Shown in pieces: positions 1 through 5,281 of a stretch of DNA of 5,906 bases. The stretch's first letter is position 1; every line of letters begins with the position of its first letter. Origin of the DNA: Nitrososphaerota archaeon (GTDB taxonomy: Archaea; Thermoproteota; Nitrososphaeria; Nitrososphaerales; UBA57); NCBI GenBank assembly GCA_016180375.1, contig JACPBJ010000142.1, forward strand, positions 1-5,906. Direction: 5' to 3'. The notes below the pieces were generated by a model that saw only the letters and a program-made list of their open reading frames with translations, was not told where the DNA came from and made no database searches. The position numbers and the translations under genes were made by a program.

Positions 1-75
1 GTTACCGTAAGTGCTATTGAGTTCGATGGAATGAAGCTAAGATTCTTGGAGTTCTGGCAAATTATCGTATCGTAA
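1..75 (+). CDS. Possible C-terminal tail of a gene cut by the window edge
   Basis: The first plus frame is open from base 1 to a TAA at 73-75, giving 24 residues (VTVSAIEFDG, then a hydrophobic/basic stretch ending in FWQIIVS). The other two plus frames hit stops by bases 10 and 20. The amphipathic, coding-like composition fits the end of a protein, but the piece is too short to recognise and an open frame this short is expected by chance fairly often. No function is proposed. Sequence upstream of the window would decide. Confidence 0.3.
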   Translation, partial: VTVSAIEFDGMKLRFLEFWQIIVS

Positions 76-383
76 AACTTCTTTCCCACGTTTCTTGGGC
101 TGGATTGCACGTTATGAAAGCTTTTTCGAGGCAAGATTGAATTTATTTCCCCCCTTATGTTATACTAAACCCTTTCATCACTGTCGGTATGCGGATGACT
201 AGTGGCAATAACGACCAGTATTCAGGCAGTGTTTTCAGTATCATCCTAGCTTTTCCCAAGTAGAAGTTTGTGATATCAAGTTCGCCTACAAGTTTCCATA
301 TTCCGTTGCTTCTGTGAAGAATTCCGTATGTTAATCAAGGATAAATCTGGCTTGTTATCTTAGCGGCCAAGAGCTGACTACAA
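76..383. other. Intergenic stretch before the polymerase gene
   Basis: About 300 bases hold no ORF of gene size on either strand and nothing I recognise as a tRNA (no T-loop consensus flanked by a stem) or a C/D-box RNA (no clear box C). Short T runs at 122-126 and 142-148 could help terminate the upstream gene. A TATA-like TATACTAAA at 161-169 lies about 20-28 bases before an ATG at 189 that opens a 24-codon frame (189-263). This is noted as a finding, not called as a gene. The 3' end presumably carries the promoter of the polymerase gene. Confidence 0.5.
338..347 (+). promoter_or_regulatory. Weak candidate TATA box for the polymerase gene
   Basis: AGGATAAATC lies about 37-46 bases before the ATG at 384. 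An archaeal TATA box centred near 343 would place transcription start near 368-370, leaving a leader of roughly 15 nt. No good Shine-Dalgarno site precedes the ATG (GAGCTGACTACAA). The match is weak and positional only. Confidence 0.3.
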
Positions 384-1337
384 ATGGAAGGTCCTCCAAA
401 AAGAGTGATTTTGCATGTCGATTTAGATTATTTCTATGCCCAAGTTGAAGAGAGGGAGAACCCTTCACTTAAAGACAAACCCGTAATTGTATGCGTCTTT
501 TCTGGTAGAACTGAGGATAGCGTGGAGATTCTAAGAAATTTTGCTGATAAATTTCAGCAGGTTGGTATTGATGAGGCGTTCTTAGATGTCACCCAGAGAA
601 CTGGAGGGGATTTTATGAAGGCAGAGGAACTTGGCAATCGAATAAAACAGGAAGTTAGGTTGAAAGAGATGCTTACATGTTCAATTGGTGTAGGTCCAAA
701 TAAATTAGTCGCAAAAATGGCTTCGGATTTGCAGAAGCCTTATGGTCTTACGGTTGTCCCCCCTGAAAGTGTTCAGAGTTTTCTTGCTCCTCTGCCTGTT
801 GGAAAGCTATTTCTCATAGGACCGAAGACTGAAGAGAAACTCAATGATATTGAGGTAAAGACAATTGGGGAGCTTGCTGAAGTAACTATTGATAGACTTG
901 TTAACGAATTCGGAGAGAAGTTCGGTGAGTATCTGTATAGAGCTTCTAGGGGAATTGATAGCGCTCCGGTGCTCGAGCGCGAGATAACTCAGATCTCAAG
1001 AATTGCGACGCTGAAGCAAAATACAAGACAGATGAATGAGATTCTACCGGTGTTGAATGCTTTGGCAGAAGATGTTCATAGGAAGTCTCTAGATGAGAAC
1101 AAGGATTTCAAGACAATTAGTATAATTGCAATATTGAAAGATCTTTCAATTCATACAAGAAGCAAGACGTTAGCATCTACGAATTCGCTTGAGGTCCTCA
1201 AGAATGTCATAGTAGAACTCTTTGAATCGTTTTTAGCTGAGGAACAAAATATTGCTGTGAGAAGAGTTGGTGTTAAGGTCTCTGGACTCGAAGTAAAAAC
1301 AGGGCAGACTTCGCTCGTCGACTTCGGAAAGATGTAA
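384..1337 (+). CDS. dinB: Y-family DNA polymerase (DinB/Dpo4 type) with an internal fingers-domain deletion
   Basis: This is a translesion DNA polymerase homologue, 317 residues against about 350-360 for the family. The N-terminus keeps the palm motif DLDYFYAQVEE (D13 metal ligand; Y18 equals the Dpo4 steric gate Y12) and PSLKDKPVIVCVFSGRTEDS. The sequence then jumps from S46 directly to the helix before GIDEAFLD (D63/E64, equal to Dpo4 D105/E106). By hand alignment with Dpo4 the missing block is residues 41-88, about 48 residues, including Tyr48 and Arg51, which contact the incoming nucleotide. Downstream are the palm (CSIGVGPNKLVAK, K118 in QKPYG), the thumb with an aberrant hairpin (KLFLIGPKTEEKL where KLPGIG is usual), the little finger (about 200-300), and a PIP-box-like tail QTSLVDFG (308-315) for the PCNA clamp. 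The frame is intact, so the product may be made, but polymerase activity is doubtful. It probably forms an operon with the gene 4 nt downstream. Family assignment is secure; function of this copy is not. Confidence 0.93.
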   Translation: MEGPPKRVILHVDLDYFYAQVEERENPSLKDKPVIVCVFSGRTEDSVEILRNFADKFQQVGIDEAFLDVTQRTGGDFMKAEELGNRIKQEVRLKEMLTCSIGVGPNKLVAKMASDLQKPYGLTVVPPESVQSFLAPLPVGKLFLIGPKTEEKLNDIEVKTIGELAEVTIDRLVNEFGEKFGEYLYRASRGIDSAPVLEREITQISRIATLKQNTRQMNEILPVLNALAEDVHRKSLDENKDFKTISIIAILKDLSIHTRSKTLASTNSLEVLKNVIVELFESFLAEEQNIAVRRVGVKVSGLEVKTGQTSLVDFGKM

Positions 1338-1341
1338 GAAG

Positions 1342-2205
1342 ATGAAAATCGCGCTTCTTACAGATCAGGCTAAACCAGTTAGTGGTTTTGATTACTGTTT
1401 CTATGAGGCGAAGCAAGTTACAGGTAAAATCAGAAAGCCTGCCGGAGGGATGTTCAATATCATTACGTGTTTTGCGGACAATATAGCTATTAGAGAGCAT
1501 CCAGATTGGGTTGCAGTTTCTGAGAAAGGTAAGGCTCTAAGATCGAATCAAAACTTGAGGTTGCTCTGGGATTGGGTCTGCCCTACAAACGAGAAGTTTG
1601 TGGAGAATATGCTTGGACTTGTAGCAGATGTTTCAAGACAGGATGTTCTTGGTATAAGACTAGATTGTGCTCAGTTCACAAGAGAAGGATTCTGCAGGTG
1701 CAATAGATGTGTAAACATGAAGAAGCGCGAAGAGAGTTGGGAGGATTTTCGTGCTTCAATTATAACAGATTTTGTCAAGCAGGCGGCAAAGGCCTCTAAA
1801 GTACCGCTTATGATTGGGCTTGAACCTGATCCAGCATTCTTACAGGAGAGATTCGGTCAGGATGTTGATTCGTTTAGCAGGTATGTAGATTCTTTCTGTG
1901 TTCCAATATACATGGATTATTCGATTGTGTACTGGTGTGATATCATTGCTTACGCATTCAGGATGAATGTACGAAAGGAACTTGTAATAGATCTCTACGC
2001 TGGTTATCCAAGGAAGTCCATAGAGGATTTGTTCAAAGCAATATTAGCAGTTGCGAATTATGCTGATACGATCCTGCTTTCGACATTCGATTATACTCTA
2101 GGTGAGCATATAATGAATTTATTAAAGGATGAAAAGTTCTATAATGTCGCAAGGCAAAGAGAATGCAAGCCTGTTCTTACCTTACTGGATAGATTGAGAA
2201 CGTAA
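1342..2205 (+). CDS. TIM-barrel, glycoside-hydrolase-like protein of unknown substrate
   Basis: A 287-residue protein starting with MKIALLTDQ. The segment NIITCFADN (39-47), HPDWVAVSEKGKAL (53-66), VCPTNEKFVENML (79-91), then a strand LGIRLDCAQF (103-112) and GFCRCNRC (117-123), follows the pattern of hypothetical glycosyl-hydrolase-like TIM barrels: a 'HPDW..V...G' loop, 'CPTNE' before a helix, and an Asp at the end of a barrel strand followed by a C-x-C-x2-C loop. D108 and E161 (GLEPDP) sit at strand ends and are candidate functional acids. The assignment is by motif resemblance, so substrate and even hydrolase activity are unproven. C118, C120 and C123 could bind a metal. No signal peptide or membrane segment is visible, so it is likely cytosolic. 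It starts 4 nt after the polymerase stop, without a strong Shine-Dalgarno site (purine-rich GTAAGAAG), implying co-transcription. Confidence 0.8.
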   Translation: MKIALLTDQAKPVSGFDYCFYEAKQVTGKIRKPAGGMFNIITCFADNIAIREHPDWVAVSEKGKALRSNQNLRLLWDWVCPTNEKFVENMLGLVADVSRQDVLGIRLDCAQFTREGFCRCNRCVNMKKREESWEDFRASIITDFVKQAAKASKVPLMIGLEPDPAFLQERFGQDVDSFSRYVDSFCVPIYMDYSIVYWCDIIAYAFRMNVRKELVIDLYAGYPRKSIEDLFKAILAVANYADTILLSTFDYTLGEHIMNLLKDEKFYNVARQRECKPVLTLLDRLRT

Positions 2206-2225
2206 TGTGAAGCACCTCATAACGA

Positions 2226-2243
2226 AGTTTCATTTGTGAAATT
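2226..2243. repeat. Inverted repeat upstream of the TRAM-gene promoter
   Basis: AGTTTCATTTGTGAAATT forms two 7-base arms (AGTTTCA / TGAAATT, with one G-T pair) around a TTTG centre. It ends about 12 bases before the TATA box of the next gene and starts 21 bases after the stop of the previous one. It could be an operator or activator site, or a small terminator hairpin for the upstream operon, although no T run follows it. Confidence 0.4.
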
Positions 2244-2253
2244 CATAGCAACC

Positions 2254-2262
2254 TCTATAAAC
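2254..2262 (+). promoter_or_regulatory. TATA box of the TRAM-domain gene
   Basis: TCTATAAAC, with a core TATAAA at 2256-2261, is a good archaeal TATA box. Transcription would begin about 25 bases downstream, near 2283-2287, leaving a 12-16 nt leader before the ATG at 2299. This supports starting the protein at 2299 rather than at the in-frame GTG at 2236, which lies upstream of the box and would not be in the transcript. Confidence 0.6.
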
Positions 2263-2298
2263 AACGAAATTACAATCACATCTACAGGACGTAAAAAC

Positions 2299-2661
2299 AT
2301 GAGTTACGGATACGGACGAAACAGAGGTTACGGAGGACGTGGCAACTCTTCTGGCTTCAACTCTGGTTTCAGGCCATTCAAGCCCAAGCCAGTCGAAGTC
2401 GGAAAGGAATACCAACTAGACATCACAGAGGTCTCCAAGAGAGGGGACGGCGTAGCCAAGATCGAAGGTTTCGTGATCTTCGTCTCTGGTGCAAAGGTAG
2501 GACAGAAAGCAACGGTCAAAATCACGAACGTAGCAAACAGGTTCGCCACAGCTGAACTAGTCTCTGTAGTAACGGAACAACCTGCTCAAGGTGAATCTGC
2601 ACCACCAGCAGGAACGACTGAGAGTGCACCGGTAGAAAGCACTGAGAGCACGCCTCAGTAA
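2299..2661 (+). CDS. Stand-alone TRAM-domain RNA-binding protein with disordered Gly/Arg/Tyr-rich head
   Basis: A 120-residue protein in three parts. Residues 1-30 are low-complexity (SYGYGRNRGYGGRG, then Ser/Asn/Phe/Gly and FKPKP), rich in Gly, Arg, Tyr and Phe. Residues 31-90 form a TRAM domain (VEVGKEYQLDITEVSKRGDG, then VAKIEGFVIFV and KVGQKATVKITNV), a small beta-barrel that binds RNA. Residues 91-120 are an acidic Ser/Thr/Pro/Glu tail with imperfect ESAP repeats. Free-standing archaeal TRAM proteins are known as RNA chaperones, in some species cold-responsive; that role here is inferred. ATG 2299 is chosen over GTG 2236 because a TATA box lies between them and the extra 21 residues are unlike the family. 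Codons are strongly biased: all six Phe are TTC, all four Tyr TAC, all four Ile ATC and all five Asn AAC, unlike the AT-ending codons of the polymerase gene, suggesting high expression. Confidence 0.9.
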   Translation: MSYGYGRNRGYGGRGNSSGFNSGFRPFKPKPVEVGKEYQLDITEVSKRGDGVAKIEGFVIFVSGAKVGQKATVKITNVANRFATAELVSVVTEQPAQGESAPPAGTTESAPVESTESTPQ

Positions 2662-2680
2662 AGGCAGAAATCAGGTATAA

Positions 2681-2721
2681 GGCGGTGCGGATTACTCTCG
2701 GCCGCCGAACTACTTTTTTTT
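2681..2721 (+). terminator. Hairpin plus T8 terminator of the TRAM gene
   Basis: GGCGG (2681-2685) can pair with CCGCC (2702-2706), or GCGG at 2687-2690 with CCGC, followed 7 bases later by eight T (2714-2721). Archaeal termination relies mainly on the T run. The run overlaps the last bases of the convergent hydrolase gene, whose stop codon occupies 2720-2722. The same GC-rich hairpin would also form in the minus-strand transcript, though without a comparable U run. Confidence 0.6.
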
Positions 2722-3538
2722 ATAATTCTTTCTTCAGGAATTCCCTGATCTTTTTCAGAAACTCTTCTGGATTCTCATCCTGCAGAAAGTGAGTTGATTT
2801 ACTCACGGATTGCGCTTGAAAGTTCCTGTTGAATTTAAGGGTCTGAATTAATGCTTCTCTAGTGAAAATTGTGCTATGTTCTCCTCTGATGAGGAGTGTC
2901 GGACATTTTATTGTCTTTAGATAGGGTATTAAATCGATGTAAAGATTCTTCAGTGTCTTAATTACTGCGTTTCTATCATACTTCCATCGCAATCCTCGCT
3001 TAGTTTCAAAGAAGGCGTTTCTTATCCTATTCCATGCGGCGTCGTCACGATAGAATTGTGATCTTGCTTTAAGGTGCGCGAATGCTTCCTGTTCTGATTT
3101 AAAATCTTCCGGACTGCTCAAGACGAGTGCTTCAACGGCATCATAGATGCTCTTCGGTATCCCGTAGCCATAGTCCTCAATTATGAGTTTGGGAACTCTG
3201 TCAGGATGACTTGCGGCGAAAACTATTGCGTTTCTTCCTCCCATCGAATGACCCAAGAGTATTATTTTCTCGAATGAGAGAGTATCGATAAATTCAAGAA
3301 TGTCTTTGCAGTATTCATGGACAGTATAACCGTCTTTAGGCTTGCTACTGTCTCCATGTCCTCTTTGATCCATTGCGATGAATCTATATTCGTTTGAGAG
3401 GCTCTCTGCAATTGCTTTCCAAGCATATGCAAGGGAACTTACGCCGTGTAAAGCAAGTATTGTTCGAATACCATTGCCCCATTGCAAATAGTGGAGTTTT
3501 ATGTCTCCTGTTCTGACGAATCCTTCTGCTGGTTTCAA
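2720..3538 (-). CDS. Alpha/beta-hydrolase fold protein
   Basis: A 272-residue alpha/beta hydrolase of the usual length for the haloperoxidase/esterase/C-C hydrolase group. Visible motifs: oxyanion-hole LHG (30-32), DQRGHGDSSKP (57-67), nucleophile elbow GHSMGG (96-101) with S98, and catalytic His H250 in STHFLQDENPEEF near the C-terminus. The acid is less clear: the strand ending CPTLLIRGEHS (212-222) offers E220 where Asp is usual, and D122 after the strand LIIED is an alternative. The substrate cannot be told from sequence. No signal peptide is visible, so it is probably cytosolic. The only workable start is a TTG at 3538, 3 nt after the protease stop and in the same frame; the next Met is residue 56, past the essential first strands. 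It is likely translated from the protease transcript. Confidence 0.9.
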   Translation of the reverse strand: MKPAEGFVRTGDIKLHYLQWGNGIRTILALHGVSSLAYAWKAIAESLSNEYRFIAMDQRGHGDSSKPKDGYTVHEYCKDILEFIDTLSFEKIILLGHSMGGRNAIVFAASHPDRVPKLIIEDYGYGIPKSIYDAVEALVLSSPEDFKSEQEAFAHLKARSQFYRDDAAWNRIRNAFFETKRGLRWKYDRNAVIKTLKNLYIDLIPYLKTIKCPTLLIRGEHSTIFTREALIQTLKFNRNFQAQSVSKSTHFLQDENPEEFLKKIREFLKKEL

Positions 3539-3541
3539 ACC

Positions 3542-4552
3542 TTATTGCTGGTTCGTTGGTGGAGGTCTTTCTCCGAGGATTATGTTGATCGTCATCTTCT
3601 TGCCTTCTCGAAGGATTGTTATCGTTAGAGTGTCACCGGGTTTCTTGAACTCTTCAGAATATGCGATCACATCATCAATCTTTCTCACAACTGTGCCATC
3701 AACGCCAATTATCACGTCTCCCCCAATCGGAGTTGGGATGTTATCGACGTTTGCGCTTCTTGTACCTCCCTTTATTCCTGCTTTCTCGGCAGGACTCCCT
3801 GCAGTTACTTCAACTACTAATACTCCTCTTGTGGTGTTCAGCTTCATCGTTTCTGCTATTGTAGGTGATACATCAGTGCCAGTGATTCCGAGGTATGGAT
3901 GCTTGTACGTACCGCCAGCAAGTAATGATGGGATTACCCTCTTCACAGCGCTAACAGGTATTGTCAATCCTACTCCTTGGAACCCCCCGGTTTGTGTAAC
4001 TCCTGCGCTAGTCACGCCGAGAACTTCACCATTCAGGTTCAGTAATGGCCCTCCAGAATTGCCGGGGTTGATCGGAGCGTCTATTTGGATGACGTTGGGA
4101 ATAGAGTAGCGGGTCCCCGGTGCCTGAAGGAGCCTTCCTACCTGACTTACTATGCCTTGAGTCATCGAACCAGCAAGACCGAATGGAGCTCCAACTGCGA
4201 CTACACGCTCGCCAACTCTGAGTTTTAAAGAATCTCCTAGAGAGAGAGGCTTCAGTTTAACGCTCTGTGTAGTCGTAACCAAAATAACCGCGAGGTCAGA
4301 ATACTGATCGGTTCCGACGACTTTGCCTCTGAGCATGGTTCCGTCCTCCAGAATGACCTCCACATTCTCAGTTCCCTGAACTACATGGAAATTAGTAACA
4401 ACGTGATTCTCGTTGTCGTACACCCAACCGGAGCCTCCAGCATCACCAGCCCTGATTTGAACTACAGAGCCTTTCACTCTGTCATATAGGTCAGAGAGAT
4501 CTGCTGTTGTGAGGGCTTTTCCATTGCCTTGGGGCTGAGGTGCATTTACCAC
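3542..4552 (-). CDS. HtrA/DegP-family trypsin-like serine protease with PDZ domain (main part)
   Basis: 336 residues from GTG 4552, carrying the complete catalytic and PDZ modules of an S1C (HtrA/DegQ-like) protease. The triad is H56 in TNFHVV, D86 in YSDLAVI and S166 in NPGNSGGPLL. Oxyanion and substrate loops are seen at GAPFGLAGSMTQGIVSQ (121-137) and GFQGVGLTIP (190-199). A PDZ domain spans about 218-328 (HPYLGIT, AGSPAEKAGIKGG, GGDVIIGVDGTVV). Family members act outside the membrane on misfolded proteins. Here the anchor is cut off by the upstream TAA. The GTG is the only nearby candidate restart, but its GGAAGG-like site sits about 1 nt away, too close to be convincing, so expression depends on read-through, reinitiation or the stop being an error. 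The C-terminus (GERPPPTNQQ) is natural and is followed 3 nt later by the hydrolase start. Confidence 0.85.
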   Translation of the reverse strand: MVNAPQPQGNGKALTTADLSDLYDRVKGSVVQIRAGDAGGSGWVYDNENHVVTNFHVVQGTENVEVILEDGTMLRGKVVGTDQYSDLAVILVTTTQSVKLKPLSLGDSLKLRVGERVVAVGAPFGLAGSMTQGIVSQVGRLLQAPGTRYSIPNVIQIDAPINPGNSGGPLLNLNGEVLGVTSAGVTQTGGFQGVGLTIPVSAVKRVIPSLLAGGTYKHPYLGITGTDVSPTIAETMKLNTTRGVLVVEVTAGSPAEKAGIKGGTRSANVDNIPTPIGGDVIIGVDGTVVRKIDDVIAYSEEFKKPGDTLTITILREGKKMTINIILGERPPPTNQQ

Positions 4553-4591
4553 ACCTTCCTGAACCTTATTCTGAACATCAACTATTTTGCT

Positions 4592-4783
4592 TTACATGTT
4601 CTGGATGACGGTCTGCAGGCTTTTGACTTCAACATTCAGCGAATCAATTTTGTTTGTGAGATCTTTGACCTGATTGGCTTGGTTTAAAGAATAGCCTCCA
4701 AAGAAACCTCCGATAATTACAAGTACGATTATTACTACGACGTAAGCAGTCGTCCTTCTGGGTGCACGGTCTGTAGTCTGCAT
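4592..4783 (-). CDS. N-terminal membrane anchor and coiled coil of the split htrA gene
   Basis: 63 residues from ATG 4783. A short basic N-terminus (R6, R9, R10) precedes one strongly hydrophobic segment (about 13-31, AYVVVIIVLVIIGGFFGG), so a signal anchor with the N-terminus inside is expected. Residues 35-63 form a coiled coil. It ends with ATG directly followed by TAA. It has no domain of its own and is best read as the front of the protease gene. If translated alone it would be a small membrane peptide able to dimerise. Confidence 0.7.
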   Translation of the reverse strand: MQTTDRAPRRTTAYVVVIIVLVIIGGFFGGYSLNQANQVKDLTNKIDSLNVEVKSLQTVIQNM

Positions 4784-4801
4784 TATTTGGTGTAATTATC
4801 T

Positions 4802-4815
4802 TATAAGATATAATC
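4802..4815 (-). promoter_or_regulatory. TATA box for the htrA gene
   Basis: Read on the minus strand, ATTATATCTTATAA lies about 20-32 bases before the ATG at 4783. A box centred near 4811 would start transcription within a few bases of the ATG, giving a leaderless or nearly leaderless message, common in archaea and consistent with the missing Shine-Dalgarno site. The whole gap to the upstream CBS gene is only 54 bases, so htrA probably has its own promoter here, with possible read-through from the glyA-CBS unit. Confidence 0.5.
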
Positions 4816-4837
4816 GTTATTCCGATTCTTGCAAATT

Positions 4838-5272
4838 CTAGTAGCCATATTTGTGGTATCTAGCTACCGCGTAAAGAATTGCGTCGTGCCCGGTGAGTTC
4901 CCCAGCAAGGTTCTTTGCAAGGTCTGCTGCCGTAATTATCCCTACAAGTTTCCCATTTGCGACTACCGGCAACCTTCTTACATCGTTTATCATCATTTTT
5001 TTCGCTGCTTCCCTCACTGAAGTATTAGGGGTCGTAGTTACAAGAGGTTTTGACATGATATCTGCGACTCTGGTGCTCTTTGGATCCTTCTTTGCGGCTA
5101 TGACCTTTCTAACAAGGTCTCTCTCGGTTAGAATCCCTACGGGGGAACCTTTCGAAACTACCATCAATGCACCGATACCCTTCTCCCTCATCTTCACGGC
5201 GGCATTAAGTGCTCGATCTTCTGGTTCTACAGTAACGACATTCTTTGTCATTATGTCTTTGACCTTAGACAT
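4838..5272 (-). CDS. Two-CBS-domain (Bateman module) protein
   Basis: A 144-residue protein consisting almost only of a tandem CBS pair: repeat one about 4-58 (VKDIMTKNVVTVEPEDRA to GILTERDLVRKV), repeat two about 68-124 (VADIMSKPLVTTTPNTSVREA to GIITAADLAKNL). Each repeat has the typical Thr/Asp pair for ribose of an adenosyl ligand (T49/D52 and T114/D117). Such modules bind AMP, ATP or S-adenosylmethionine and regulate a partner enzyme; the ligand here is unknown. The last 20 residues (ELTGHDAILYAVARYHKYGY) are a Tyr-rich tail outside the domains. It starts 4 nt after the glyA stop and shares a ribosome site with it, so translation is coupled. Co-expression makes it a candidate regulator in C1/glycine metabolism, but stand-alone CBS proteins are numerous in archaea and the link may be only positional. 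Confidence 0.93.
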   Translation of the reverse strand: MSKVKDIMTKNVVTVEPEDRALNAAVKMREKGIGALMVVSKGSPVGILTERDLVRKVIAAKKDPKSTRVADIMSKPLVTTTPNTSVREAAKKMMINDVRRLPVVANGKLVGIITAADLAKNLAGELTGHDAILYAVARYHKYGY

Positions 5273-5276
5273 CTTC

Positions 5277-5281
5277 TCACC
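5277..5281 (-). promoter_or_regulatory. Ribosome binding site of the CBS gene, overlapping the glyA stop
   Basis: On the minus strand the junction reads GGTGAGAAGATG. GGTGA contains the TGA stop of glyA and lies 4 nt before the ATG of the CBS gene. It is the clearest Shine-Dalgarno-like site in the window, indicates translational coupling, and supports the ATG at 5272. Confidence 0.6.

Larger units (their letters stand above)
3542..4783 (-). pseudogene. Membrane-anchored htrA-type protease gene interrupted by one in-frame TAA
   Basis: From ATG 4783 to TAA 3542 there are 414 codons in one frame with a single internal stop, TAA at 4594-4592 (codon 64). The 13 codons between this stop and the GTG at 4552 read SKIVDVQNKVQEG and continue the coiled coil: L42, I46, L49, V53, L56, I60 and M63 before the stop, then I67, V70 and V74 after it, keep a perfect 3-4 hydrophobic spacing. 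The stop falls at an exposed heptad position where Lys, Glu or Gln (AAA, GAA, CAA) would be one base from TAA. The ancestral product is inferred to be a single protein: cytoplasmic tip, membrane helix, coiled coil, external protease, PDZ. The two surviving frames are listed separately. Confidence 0.75.

Noticed and set aside
1..383. tRNA or C/D-box RNA in the first intergenic region
   Set aside because: TTCGA-like and ATGA-like words occur, but without the flanking stems or paired boxes such genes need.
2236..2298. GTG at 2236 as an upstream start adding 21 residues to the TRAM protein
   Set aside because: A TATA box at 2256-2261 lies downstream of it and predicts a transcript starting near 2285, so ATG 2299 is the better start.
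3501..4109. 202-codon plus-strand open frame opposite the protease gene
   Set aside because: It is antisense to the clear HtrA catalytic and PDZ coding sequence, and its Pro/Thr/Ser-rich translation shows no domain.
4592..4594. TAA recoded as a sense codon across the genome
   Set aside because: Four other genes in the window end naturally at TAA at expected protein lengths or domain ends.
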